A DNA stretch of 64,000 nucleotides from Ruminococcus sp. GTDB taxonomy: Bacteria; Bacillota; Clostridia; Oscillospirales; Acutalibacteraceae. Of the stretch, positions 15,496 to 22,966 are shown piece by piece. The notes beneath the pieces were generated by a model that saw only the letters and a program-made list of their open reading frames with translations, searched no databases and had not been told where the DNA came from. Location: contig JAFQRC010000001.1 of assembly GCA_017410265.1 (NCBI GenBank), positions 1 through 64,000 of the forward strand, given 5' to 3'. Position numbers and translations under genes: made by a program. Numbering within the stretch: position 1 is the stretch's first letter; each line of letters opens with the position of its first letter.

Positions 15496-15987
15496 GTGTA
15501 CTTGAAGAAAAAGAAAAGCGCGCTTAGCAAAAAAGAGAAGTTGTTTTGTCTTAGTTTTATCAACTCTCTTGATGCTGAGCTTTCAGCAAAAGCGGCGGGA
15601 TATACAAGAAATCCATTAAAAAAAGGTCAGGCGTTGCTTTTGAAAAATGAAATAGCCGACGAAATCGCACAGCTTCGAAAACTAAGGGAGCGCGCGATGA
15701 GAAACTCGTCGGTGGTGGGACTTGAGAAAATTGCATTTTCACCGATTACCGATGCTATTAGCCTACTGTATATGGACAAGCCAAGTTATGAAACTCTAGA
15801 AAAGCTTGATTTGTTTATGGTGCAGGAAATCAAAAAGCCGAAAGATGGTGCGATGGAAATCAAATTTTTCGACAGACTCAAAGCGCTTGAAAAACTAGGC
15901 GCACAAAGTCCTGCAGATGAAAGTTCGGGCTCGCTTTTAGACGCTATCCGTCTGGGCGCGCAACAGCTCAGTGAGGGTGGTGAATAA
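15496..15987 (+). CDS. Phage terminase small subunit
   Basis: The DNA-recognition subunit of the packaging motor. About 163 residues; the body KLFCLSFINSLDAELSAKAAGY is the helix-turn-helix of the Terminase_2 family, followed by a helical oligomerisation region. The start is uncertain: GTG 15496 and TTG 15502 both lie near AAAGGA (15485-15490), while GTG 15469 has no site in front of it. A one-base gap separates it from the large subunit. First gene of a tightly packed 17-gene block on one strand. Base composition is close to the flanking host genes rather than to the AT-rich island further right. Confidence 0.85.
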   Translation: MYLKKKKSALSKKEKLFCLSFINSLDAELSAKAAGYTRNPLKKGQALLLKNEIADEIAQLRKLRERAMRNSSVVGLEKIAFSPITDAISLLYMDKPSYETLEKLDLFMVQEIKKPKDGAMEIKFFDRLKALEKLGAQSPADESSGSLLDAIRLGAQQLSEGGE

Positions 15988-15988
15988 G

Positions 15989-17239
15989 ATGGAATACAAA
16001 CCGTTTTCTAAAAAGCAGTTGCTGGCACTTTCGTGGTGGGATAAAAGCTCAAAATACAAAAACTGTGACGCTGTGATCTGTGACGGGGCTGTCAGATCCG
16101 GCAAAACCTTTTGTATGTCACTTTCGTTTGTGTTATGGGCGTTTACTCACTTTAACGATTCTGCGTTTGCGCTGTGCGGAAAAACAATAAAATCTTTGAA
16201 GAGAAATCTGGTCACTCCGCTTATTCCTCCTTTAAAAGAGCTTAAATTCACGGTGGATTTAAAGAGTAGCGAGAATTTGCTCGTGCTTACCTATAAAGGC
16301 AGGGTTAACCGTTTTTACCTGTTTTCCGGTAAGGACGAGGGCTCAGCTTCCCTAATTCAGGGAATGACGCTGAGCGGAATACTACTCGACGAGGTAGCGC
16401 TTATGCCGAGGTCTTTTGTCGAGCAGGCTTTGGCGCGTTGCTCTGTGTCGGGCTCAACATTCTGGTTTAACTGCAACCCCGAGTTTCCGTCTCACTGGTT
16501 CTACAACGAGTGGATAAAAAAGGCAAAGGAAAAGAACGCGCTTTATATCCACTTCACTATGAACGACAATCCGTCGCTTTCAAAAAAGATGATAAAGCGA
16601 TACGAGAAAATGTACTCGGGAGCGTTTTATCGTCGGTTTGTAAAAGGCGAGTGGGTTGCCGTCAACGGTGCTGTCTATCCGTTTATGGAAGATGACAGTG
16701 CCTACCCCGATGTTCCGAAAGGAGATTTTGAAACTTATGCTGTGTCGTGTGATTACGGCACCGTAAATCCTGCTTCATTCGGACTTTGGGGAAAACTGAA
16801 AGATGCGTGGTACAGAATTGATGAATACTATTTTGATTCAAAAAAAGAGGGATATCAGCGCACCGATGAGGAGCACTACAAGGCCTTATGCGATTTAGTT
16901 AAAGACAGAGAAATATCACTTGTTACAGTAGACCCGTCAGCGGCAAGCTTCATTGAGGTTATCAGACGGCACTCTCGGTTTTCGGTCGTGCCTGCACAAA
17001 ACAGCGTTATCGACGGGATACGACAGGTGAGCTCTGCTCTAAAGGAAGGTAAAGTGAAAATCTGCAACAACTGCCTAAGTAGCAAGCGCGAATTTTCTCT
17101 TTATCGTTGGAACGAAAACGCTATGAACGATTCTGTTATCAAGGAAAACGACCACGCAATGGACGACATAAGATATTTTGTCACTACTGTTATGGGTGGC
17201 GATGACGACTTCTGCGTTGTTGCTGCTCAGAGATTTTAG
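15989..17239 (+). CDS. Phage terminase large subunit (PBSX/Terminase_3-like)
   Basis: The ATPase-nuclease that pumps DNA into a capsid. 416 residues from ATG 15989, directly after the small-subunit stop and preceded by GAGGGTGG. The N-terminal ATPase has Walker A GAVRSGKT (33-40) and Walker B ILLDE (131-135) followed by VALMP. The coupling segment CNPEFPSHWFYNEW comes next. The C-terminal nuclease half has CDYGTVNPASFGLWG and VDPSAASFIEVIR, the acidic positions expected of the RNase H-like fold. Nothing looks damaged: length, motifs and frame are intact, so the packaging function has probably been kept under selection. Confidence 0.93.
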   Translation: MEYKPFSKKQLLALSWWDKSSKYKNCDAVICDGAVRSGKTFCMSLSFVLWAFTHFNDSAFALCGKTIKSLKRNLVTPLIPPLKELKFTVDLKSSENLLVLTYKGRVNRFYLFSGKDEGSASLIQGMTLSGILLDEVALMPRSFVEQALARCSVSGSTFWFNCNPEFPSHWFYNEWIKKAKEKNALYIHFTMNDNPSLSKKMIKRYEKMYSGAFYRRFVKGEWVAVNGAVYPFMEDDSAYPDVPKGDFETYAVSCDYGTVNPASFGLWGKLKDAWYRIDEYYFDSKKEGYQRTDEEHYKALCDLVKDREISLVTVDPSAASFIEVIRRHSRFSVVPAQNSVIDGIRQVSSALKEGKVKICNNCLSSKREFSLYRWNENAMNDSVIKENDHAMDDIRYFVTTVMGGDDDFCVVAAQRF

Positions 17240-17258
17240 AGCAACAGGAGGTAATATA

Positions 17259-18413
17259 TTGAAATTATTTTCTGCTAAAAATAAAAGCAAAGCAGATGCT
17301 ACTGTTCAGACCTCTTTGTCTAAAGCTAATACTCATCCGTTTCTGAATATCGAAAACTACAGTCCGTATCAGAAAAAGCAGTACGAGCTGTACAAGTCTT
17401 TAAGAGAAGCTGTGCCGATTATCGACGCGGCTATCAGTAAAATCATCAGGCTTATCGGAACATTTGATATCGAATGTGAGGATAAAACTGCACAGAGTAG
17501 TCTTAGACACTTTCTAGATAATGTTCAGGTAAACTCAGGCTCTTATGGTATTTTTCAGTTTATTTACAGCTACTTTGACCAGCTTTTAACCTACGGCACT
17601 GCTGTGGGCGAGATTGTCTTGTCAAAGGATATGAGCAAAGTACAGGCTCTTTATAACGCGTCACTAAATGATGTAAAGCTTGAAATGGGGGATAGTGCCC
17701 TTGATTTGAAGATTTTAGCTAAAAATGCCGATATGGGATTTAGCGAAGTAAAGTACCCTGAGTTTGTGTGTGTGAGTTTACTAAACCCTGAACAGGGTAG
17801 TGTTGAGGGAACTTCGATTTTAAAGGGTCTGCCGTTTGTCAGCTCTGTGTTACTCAAGATTTTCAACACAATCGGAGTGAACTTTGAGAGAGTCGGGAAT
17901 GTACGCTTTGCGGTTACTTATAACCCTAAAGACAGCCAGAATTTCAACACTAAGCAGAGAGTTCAGGAAATCGCTTCTCAGTGGAGCAAGGCGATGAGGG
18001 ACAAAACTCAGGTGTGCGACTTTGTTTCTGTGGGTGATGTTTCGGTCAAGGTGATTGGAGCGGATAATCAGGTGCTTTCGTGTGATATCGAGATAAGACA
18101 TCTGCTCGAGCAGATTATCTCAAAGCTGTCTATTCCGCCGTTTTTACTCGGCTTTTCATGGTCATCTACAGAGCGTATGAGCTCTCAGCAGGCGGATATA
18201 TTGACAAGCGAGCTTGAATACTACCGCACGCTACTTAATCCTGTAATCAGCAAAATATGCAGGTATTACTTAAGACTTGAAGGTTTTTCTGATGAGTTTA
18301 CTATCAACTGGAGCGATATCACACTTCAGGACGAGGTTGAGCTCTCAAAAGCTCGACTTCAGAATGCTCAGGCTATGCAGATTGAAAGCACACTTTCGGA
18401 GGTGAAACAGTGA
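17259..18413 (+). CDS. Phage portal protein
   Basis: The dodecameric ring at the capsid vertex through which DNA enters. 384 residues starting at a TTG (17259) that has AGGAGG at ideal distance; an earlier in-frame start would overlap terminase and lacks a site. Recognisable portal features: an N-terminal helical region with REAVPIIDAAISKIIRLIGTF, a central KIFNTIGVNFERVGNVRF segment, and a C-terminal crown helix region ERMSSQQADILTSELEYYR. It has the length of the shorter siphovirus/PBSX-type portals. It overlaps the following protease gene by 4 bp (ATGA-type coupling). No frameshift is seen. Confidence 0.85.
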   Translation: MKLFSAKNKSKADATVQTSLSKANTHPFLNIENYSPYQKKQYELYKSLREAVPIIDAAISKIIRLIGTFDIECEDKTAQSSLRHFLDNVQVNSGSYGIFQFIYSYFDQLLTYGTAVGEIVLSKDMSKVQALYNASLNDVKLEMGDSALDLKILAKNADMGFSEVKYPEFVCVSLLNPEQGSVEGTSILKGLPFVSSVLLKIFNTIGVNFERVGNVRFAVTYNPKDSQNFNTKQRVQEIASQWSKAMRDKTQVCDFVSVGDVSVKVIGADNQVLSCDIEIRHLLEQIISKLSIPPFLLGFSWSSTERMSSQQADILTSELEYYRTLLNPVISKICRYYLRLEGFSDEFTINWSDITLQDEVELSKARLQNAQAMQIESTLSEVKQ

Positions 18414-19393
18414 AAACAGGTACGATTTTAAAAAGCGTCGGCACTACGGTGACTGAAGAGGAGCTCAGACTCATTAATAAATATACAAGGCGAGAGCTGA
18501 GCTCAGACGAGGTATACACCTTCTCGGTGGTGCTGTGCGATAACGACATCGACAGGGACTTCGAGCGTTTTACCGTAGAGTCGCTGTTTGAGCTCGAAGA
18601 GCTTTTTGTGGGAAAGACCGGTATTTTTGACCACGACGCAAAAGCGTCTAATCAGACAGCGAGAATCTACAGCTGTAAAGTCGAAGCGGTTGAGTCAAAA
18701 AAGACTTCTACAGGTGATGACTACTTCAGACTTGTCGCAAAGGCATACATACCAAGGTCTGAGAAAAACGAGGACATTATTTTGTCCTTGGACAGCGGAA
18801 TTATCAAAGAGGTCAGCGTAGGCTGTGCGGTGAAAAGTAATCTGTGCAGTATCTGCTCAAATGACATTCATTCACCGTCGTGTACTCACAGAAAAGGCGA
18901 GAAATACGCGGGTACGCTGTGTTACTCAGAGCTTGTCGGTGTTTTTGATGCGTACGAGTTCAGCTTTGTGGCGATTCCTGCCCAGAAAAACGCAGGCGTT
19001 ACAAAAAGCTATCTAGGTGGAAAAGAGGAGTACAAAAATATGGATAAGATTTTAAAAGCCCTTTTAGAGGCAGAAAGCCTCACACTCGATGAAATTGAGT
19101 GCAAGAAACTAAGGTTTTACATAACTGAACTTGAAGAAAAGGCAAAGGACGGAGAGCTCTACAGAAAAGAGCTTATAAAAAGCGTGCTCAAAACCATGAG
19201 TATTGCTCAGCCTGATTTGGGTGTGGATACCTTAAAGGGTATTCTTGAAAAGCTTTCAAATGCTGAGCTTTCGGCACTCAAAGAAAGCTATAAAAGAGCG
19301 GATACTAAAACAGGTTTTGTGCAGTTAAAAAGCGAAAACAACGCTAAAACGGTAGAAAAGACTACCGATAAAAACAATCAGTTTACTATTTAA
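18410..19393 (+). CDS. Prohead protease with C-terminal scaffold-like region (XkdF-like)
   Basis: Processes capsid and scaffold during head assembly. The 327 residues divide into a protease part (1 to about 205) and a charged helical tail (about 210-327). The probable catalytic histidine is in GIFDHDAK and the serine in KEVSVGCAV. The insert LCSICSNDIHSPSCTHRKGEKY is a cysteine/histidine cluster common in proteases of Firmicutes PBSX-like phages, perhaps binding zinc. The tail has the composition of a scaffold and can be started separately (see 19040). It overlaps the portal by 4 bp. Assigned from motif order and gene position. Confidence 0.8.
   Translation: MKTGTILKSVGTTVTEEELRLINKYTRRELSSDEVYTFSVVLCDNDIDRDFERFTVESLFELEELFVGKTGIFDHDAKASNQTARIYSCKVEAVESKKTSTGDDYFRLVAKAYIPRSEKNEDIILSLDSGIIKEVSVGCAVKSNLCSICSNDIHSPSCTHRKGEKYAGTLCYSELVGVFDAYEFSFVAIPAQKNAGVTKSYLGGKEEYKNMDKILKALLEAESLTLDEIECKKLRFYITELEEKAKDGELYRKELIKSVLKTMSIAQPDLGVDTLKGILEKLSNAELSALKESYKRADTKTGFVQLKSENNAKTVEKTTDKNNQFTI
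19040..19393 (+). CDS. Possible nested scaffold protein from an internal start in the protease gene
   Basis: An internal ATG at 19040 (codon 211 of the protease frame) is preceded by GAGGAG (19025-19030) at 9 bases, an unusually good site inside a gene. It would give 117 residues beginning MDKILKALLEAESLTLD, charged and helical. Nested scaffolds of this kind are known, for example lambda Nu3 within C. Whether it is used here is inference. Confidence 0.4.
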   Translation: MDKILKALLEAESLTLDEIECKKLRFYITELEEKAKDGELYRKELIKSVLKTMSIAQPDLGVDTLKGILEKLSNAELSALKESYKRADTKTGFVQLKSENNAKTVEKTTDKNNQFTI

Positions 19394-19406
19394 CAGGAGG
19401 TAAATT

Positions 19407-19742
19407 ATGAATATCAATTTTTCAGGTTATAACGAAAATGTAGTTACTTTTGAAGTGGACGGCAGCGGTGTCACAATGGGCACTCCCGTCAAGATGAGCT
19501 CATCAGGTACTGTGTCTGCCTGTGCATCAGGCGATAACATGGTTGGTGTTGCTGTGAATGTACGAAACGGCTACGCGGCTGTTCAGCTGTCAGGCTACAT
19601 CGAAATGCCGACAGACGACACAATCTCGGTCGGTTATCAGACTTTAGCCGCTTCTTCTGACGGCAAGGTTGAAGCAAGCGCTTCAGGCAGAGAATACCTT
19701 GTTGTGACAAGCTCTAGTGGCATTGTCGGTTTTATTCTTTAA
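19407..19742 (+). CDS. Probable capsid decoration protein
   Basis: 111 residues, small and beta-rich, placed between the protease and the major capsid gene, where head decoration or stabilisation proteins (DUF2190-like) commonly lie. The sequence is rich in Gly, Ser, Val and Thr with no helix-forming stretches: GVTMGTPVKMSSSGTVSACA and GVAVNVRNGYAAVQLSGYIE resemble the repeating beta strands of that family. AGGAGG precedes the ATG. The role is inferred from position and composition; no catalytic motif is expected or seen. Confidence 0.65.
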   Translation: MNINFSGYNENVVTFEVDGSGVTMGTPVKMSSSGTVSACASGDNMVGVAVNVRNGYAAVQLSGYIEMPTDDTISVGYQTLAASSDGKVEASASGREYLVVTSSSGIVGFIL

Positions 19743-19763
19743 TTTGAAAGGACGGTAATAATT

Positions 19764-20774
19764 ATGGCATTATACGAAAATTTAACTCTTGAAAAGGGTA
19801 TGTATCAGGCAAAGGGCAAGAGTCTCACTGATGTGCTCGAGTCTTTGGACCCATCAGCTAACTATGTCGGCACTTCACTTGAGGGACTCGACGCATTTTC
19901 CCGTCAGCTCAAGCGTTTTGATATCAAGGTTTCAGGCGCGGGCTCTGACTGTGTTGAAAAATTCTTCCAGTCATCAAACTCTGCGGCACTTTTCCCTGAG
20001 TATGTAGCAAGAGCCGTAAATCAGGGGATGGAGGAGGCTGACATCCTCTCTGATATCGTGGCTACTGTCACTACAATTGACGGTATGGACTACAGAAGTA
20101 TCACTTCAAACCCTGATGATAACGACAAGTCACTCGCTGTTGTAAACGAGGGTGCGTACATTCCTCAGACAGTAATCAAGACAAACGAAAATCTCGTCAA
20201 GCTCCACAAGCGTGGCAGAATGCTCGTGTCTTCATACGAAGCACTCCGTTTCCAGCGACTTGACCTGTTCACAGTAACTTTAAAGCAGATTGGTGCATAT
20301 ATCGCACGCGCTCAGCTCAAGGACGCTGTTGATGTAATCCTAAACGGTGACGGCAATTCTAACGCTTGCGATACAATCACAAGTGCTAGTGCTGATACTC
20401 TTACATACTCTGACCTTATCAACCTCTGGTCAACTCTTTCACCGTATCAGCTCAACACTGTTTTAGCACCTACTGATGCGATGAAGAAGATTCTTTCAAT
20501 GGACGAGATGAAGGATTCTTCAGCCGGTCTTAACTTCCAGGGTAGCGGCAAGATGGTCACACCGCTGGGAGCAAATCTCTTACATACAAACGCTATTTCA
20601 AGCGACCTTATCATCGGTCTTGATAAAAACTGCGCTCTTGAAATGGTCAAGGCTACAGATATCGTGACAGACTACGACAAGCTCATCGACAGACAGCTCG
20701 AGCGTGCAACAGTCAGCTGTATCGCAGGCTTTGCGAAAATCTTCAAGGACGCTTCAGTTAAGCTTACTTACTAA
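19764..20774 (+). CDS. Major capsid protein, HK97 fold
   Basis: The main shell protein, 336 residues. It begins with a helical arm and reaches the typical central part SNSAALFPEYVARAVNQGMEEADIL, the N-arm/E-loop boundary of PBSX and related phages, then DYRSITS, a GRMLVSSYEALRFQRLDL spine helix, and an A-domain with DLINLWSTLSPYQLNTVLAP. The last 40 residues, CIAGFAKIFKDASVKLTY, are the usual closing strand. AAAGGACGG precedes the ATG. This gene uses many host-preferred codons (GCT, AAG, CTC), as do the strongly expressed host genes nearby. Intact. Confidence 0.85.
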   Translation: MALYENLTLEKGMYQAKGKSLTDVLESLDPSANYVGTSLEGLDAFSRQLKRFDIKVSGAGSDCVEKFFQSSNSAALFPEYVARAVNQGMEEADILSDIVATVTTIDGMDYRSITSNPDDNDKSLAVVNEGAYIPQTVIKTNENLVKLHKRGRMLVSSYEALRFQRLDLFTVTLKQIGAYIARAQLKDAVDVILNGDGNSNACDTITSASADTLTYSDLINLWSTLSPYQLNTVLAPTDAMKKILSMDEMKDSSAGLNFQGSGKMVTPLGANLLHTNAISSDLIIGLDKNCALEMVKATDIVTDYDKLIDRQLERATVSCIAGFAKIFKDASVKLTY

Positions 20775-20788
20775 AGGAGGGCGACACC

Positions 20789-21151
20789 TTGAGTTTTAAA
20801 GATGTTATTGACAGATTTGCTCTGGTGTCAGGTCTGGAGCAGGAAGAAATCTCAAAATGGGTTTTTATCATAGTTGACTGCATAAAATACTTTGAGAGTG
20901 TGTTAGGCTCAAAAAAGCTTTCTTGCAGTGAAAGCAAAAGACTCTCGCACGCGTGTGCCGTTTACGCGTACTACAAATACTCGCTTTATAATATTGCAGA
21001 TACGAGTTCGAAATTTAAGGCGGGCGACATAGAAATCTCAAAATCGGAAAGTATTTCAGACAAAGCGCATACAATGTGGCAACAGGAAAAACATGAGATA
21101 AGCCACATCGTAGACTTTGACGACTTCCATTTTATGAGGGTGAGCGCATGA
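20789..21151 (+). CDS. Head-tail connector (adaptor, gp6/gp15-like)
   Basis: 120 residues, mostly helical, in the position of the adaptor ring that sits under the portal. The cysteine-containing helices IVDCIKYFESVL and HACAVYAYYKYSL resemble small connector proteins of the gp6-like family. The start is TTG at 20789 with AAAGGAGGGCG upstream, one of several TTG starts in this cluster. It overlaps the next gene by 4 bp. Function is inferred from position immediately after the capsid gene. Confidence 0.6.
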   Translation: MSFKDVIDRFALVSGLEQEEISKWVFIIVDCIKYFESVLGSKKLSCSESKRLSHACAVYAYYKYSLYNIADTSSKFKAGDIEISKSESISDKAHTMWQQEKHEISHIVDFDDFHFMRVSA

Positions 21152-21507
21152 GCTTTCACAAAAGTGTCAGAGAGCTTATTGAAAACTACGGCAGTACGGT
21201 AGAGATAAAAAGAAATGACGAAACCGTGTTGTCAAAAGCGTTTATTCAACCGCTGAGATATCGCTCAAGTGTGTATAAAGATAAGATGATTTCCATGGGC
21301 GGTTTTTCAGACGGAAGATATTACCTGTACTTAGGTCAGGTTGAAAATGAATTTTCACGCGCTGATAATGCAATAATTTCGTGTAACGGCAAAAAATATA
21401 CAGTACATACAAGCGAGGTTTTTGAACTTTCAAACAAGGCGCTTTATGTATGGGCGGTGCTTTTACCGTACAAACAGCAAAGGCAGGATGACTATGACAC
21501 AGATTGA
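21148..21507 (+). CDS. Head closure (stopper, gp16-like) protein
   Basis: 119 residues with the beta-barrel pattern of head-closure proteins: TVEIKRNDETVLSKAFIQPL, then RYYLYLGQVENEFSRADNAII and KYTVHTSEVFELSNKALYVW. In phages such as SPP1 this ring blocks DNA leakage and receives the tail. The start ATG (21148) lies in the ATGA overlap with the adaptor gene. The gene ends 14 bp inside the next. Order adaptor, stopper, terminator is the usual one, which supports the assignment more than the short sequence does. Confidence 0.6.
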   Translation: MSFHKSVRELIENYGSTVEIKRNDETVLSKAFIQPLRYRSSVYKDKMISMGGFSDGRYYLYLGQVENEFSRADNAIISCNGKKYTVHTSEVFELSNKALYVWAVLLPYKQQRQDDYDTD

Positions 21508-21931
21508 AGATAATATTACAAGGCTGATAAAGAGCATAAAACAGGAAGAAGAGCTCAGCTACTATACGTTTGTGAAAGGCTTTTCTGCTACTGACCATCC
21601 AAATCCAATGGAAAGTTATCTGATAGCTGTGTCGACACTCGACACAAAGGTAACGACAGAGTTTCTGGGAGATGGTGTCGGCAAAAACCTCAAAGGAAGT
21701 ATTGTGAACGCAGATTTGAAATTCAGGGTATATGCTCCGAAACACGACGGCGGCGACGGACTGCTTTCGCTTTGTTGTACACTTTGTGATGTAATAAAGC
21801 GATGTGACACAAACAAGGTCTGCGAGGATGTAAAGGTATCGGGCATCAGCTTCGATAATGACGCAAACACCGTGTACAGGGATGTTGTGGCGTCGCTGTC
21901 GTTTTGTCTGTGTGAGGAGGTAACAAAATGA
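21494..21931 (+). CDS. Tail terminator/completion-like protein
   Basis: 145 residues from ATG 21494, overlapping the previous gene by 14 bp. It has a helical start (TQIEDNITRLIKSIKQEEEL), then alternating strands with ESYLIAVSTLDTKVTTEFLGD and LKFRVYAPKHDGGDGLL. That is the shape of tail-terminator proteins (YqbJ/gp17-like), which cap the tail tube below the head. Its presence is odd here because no tube gene of normal size follows. Assignment rests on gene order and general pattern. Confidence 0.5.
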   Translation: MTQIEDNITRLIKSIKQEEELSYYTFVKGFSATDHPNPMESYLIAVSTLDTKVTTEFLGDGVGKNLKGSIVNADLKFRVYAPKHDGGDGLLSLCCTLCDVIKRCDTNKVCEDVKVSGISFDNDANTVYRDVVASLSFCLCEEVTK

Positions 21932-22302
21932 ATACATTAAGAATTTCCAAAGGATCAGATATTTCGATAAAAATAAATTTCGAGGATGTTTACTTTATCA
22001 AAGAATTCTGTGCCAAAGAGATAGCAGATGTGTATAAAATCGAGGAGATGCTAAGTGACACAGAGGTCGACTTTGTGCGCTATAAAAAGGGATATGTGCT
22101 GAGTATCACTGCTCTTTCTCATTTTGATTCGTCAGTGCTTAATCGCGACGGGTTTACGCTTTCTGTTGATGATGGAGAATCAAGGTACGACTACTATAAC
22201 TGCTACCTCAAGGAAAGAGTGAGGGATATAAACGGAAATAAGCCAATCACGGATAAATACACGATTATAGCTCAGTCTATGAGAGCATCAGGAGGTGCGT
22301 GA
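21928..22302 (+). CDS. Unrecognised small phage protein in the tail-tube position
   Basis: 124 residues that I cannot place in a family. Visible features: a beta-rich body with the hydrophobic strand KKGYVLSITALSHF and a C-terminal segment SRYDYYNCYLKERVRD then TDKYTIIAQSMR, which loosely resembles closing strands of tail-tube proteins. It is shorter than usual tubes (about 145-170 residues). It occupies, with the next 49-codon gene, the space where contractile-tail phages carry sheath, tube, chaperone and tape-measure genes. ATG overlaps the previous stop; GAGGAGG precedes it. A tube-like or adaptor role is only a possibility. Confidence 0.7.
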   Translation: MNTLRISKGSDISIKINFEDVYFIKEFCAKEIADVYKIEEMLSDTEVDFVRYKKGYVLSITALSHFDSSVLNRDGFTLSVDDGESRYDYYNCYLKERVRDINGNKPITDKYTIIAQSMRASGGA

Positions 22303-22451
22303 TGAATATAAATTACGAAGAAAGCTTTGAGAATGCGCCTGATGCAACAAGACTTTACGATGAGGTTTATGAGATGTCTGTGTACTTTGAGCGTGACAGC
22401 AGACGTTACGACAAGGCATTTTTAGAGGAAAGCGAGGTGGGCGCAGTATGA
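22302..22451 (+). CDS. Very small phage protein (49 residues)
   Basis: An open frame of 49 codons beginning MNINYEESFENAPDATRLYD and ending SEVGAV. It fits perfectly into the operon: its ATG overlaps the previous stop (TGATG), GGAGGTG (22291-22297) is in front, and its stop overlaps the ATG of the next gene (ATGA). The protein is acidic and probably helical in the middle (VYEMSVYFERDSRRYDKAFL). No family is recognised. It lies where a tail-assembly chaperone and tape measure would be. Confidence 0.7.
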   Translation: MNINYEESFENAPDATRLYDEVYEMSVYFERDSRRYDKAFLEESEVGAV

Positions 22452-22966
22452 ATCCGTGTCCAATGAGATTTAACGGTTTTTCGTGGCATCACAACCCGAA
22501 AAGCCTAGTGATAAAAAGCGGAAAGAAGGTTGTTCGGTACGGTGTCCCGCATTTTGAACAAATCGTGAAGAGTCTGTACGATGAGCTGATTACCGTAAGC
22601 GGTGTAGGGGAGCTTTACGGCGAGGATTGCTTTGAACAGTACAAAAGAATAGAGGAGCTTTATCTCAACGGCAAAAACGGTATTTTGTGTCTGCCGTATC
22701 TTATGCCGATATATGCCTGCTTTGATAAGCTGAGCATCGAGGCATCAACTACGCCATCAGTGCTTACATACAGCTTCAGCTTTTCCCAGCTCAAAAAGCG
22801 CGAAAAGGCAGACATCAGACCTGCAAAGCTCACACTTGAAAAGGACACTACTCTGTGGGATGTTTCATACAATAGTTCTGTGAGTTTAGATGAGCTCATT
22901 AAGCTCAATCCCGACATTATGTTCATAAATGATTTGAAGAAAGGTCAGGTGGTGAAGCTATGCTGA
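22448..22966 (+). CDS. Baseplate/tail protein with C-terminal LysM-like region (XkdP-like)
   Basis: 172 residues. The last 45 residues (TLWDVSYNSSVSLDELIKLN, then INDLKKGQVVKL) read as a LysM motif, the arrangement of XkdP and similar proteins that lie just before the baseplate hub. The N-terminal part (MRFNGFSWHHNPKSLVIKSG and on) is strand-rich and resembles the tube-attachment half of such proteins. The ATG overlaps the previous stop and has GAGGTGG in front. It overlaps the hub gene by 7 bp. Gene order and LysM-like end give moderate support. Confidence 0.65.
   Translation: MNPCPMRFNGFSWHHNPKSLVIKSGKKVVRYGVPHFEQIVKSLYDELITVSGVGELYGEDCFEQYKRIEELYLNGKNGILCLPYLMPIYACFDKLSIEASTTPSVLTYSFSFSQLKKREKADIRPAKLTLEKDTTLWDVSYNSSVSLDELIKLNPDIMFINDLKKGQVVKLC

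Noticed and set aside
15343..15496. A sigma-A promoter for the terminase gene (TTGACT at 15360)
   Set aside because: No acceptable -10 lies 16-18 bases away, and the TATAAA at 15396 is too distant from it.
21242..21937. A 231-codon minus-strand frame in the phage-derived cluster
   Set aside because: It lies opposite three well-supported phage genes with proper overlaps and ribosome sites; its codon pattern is a shadow.
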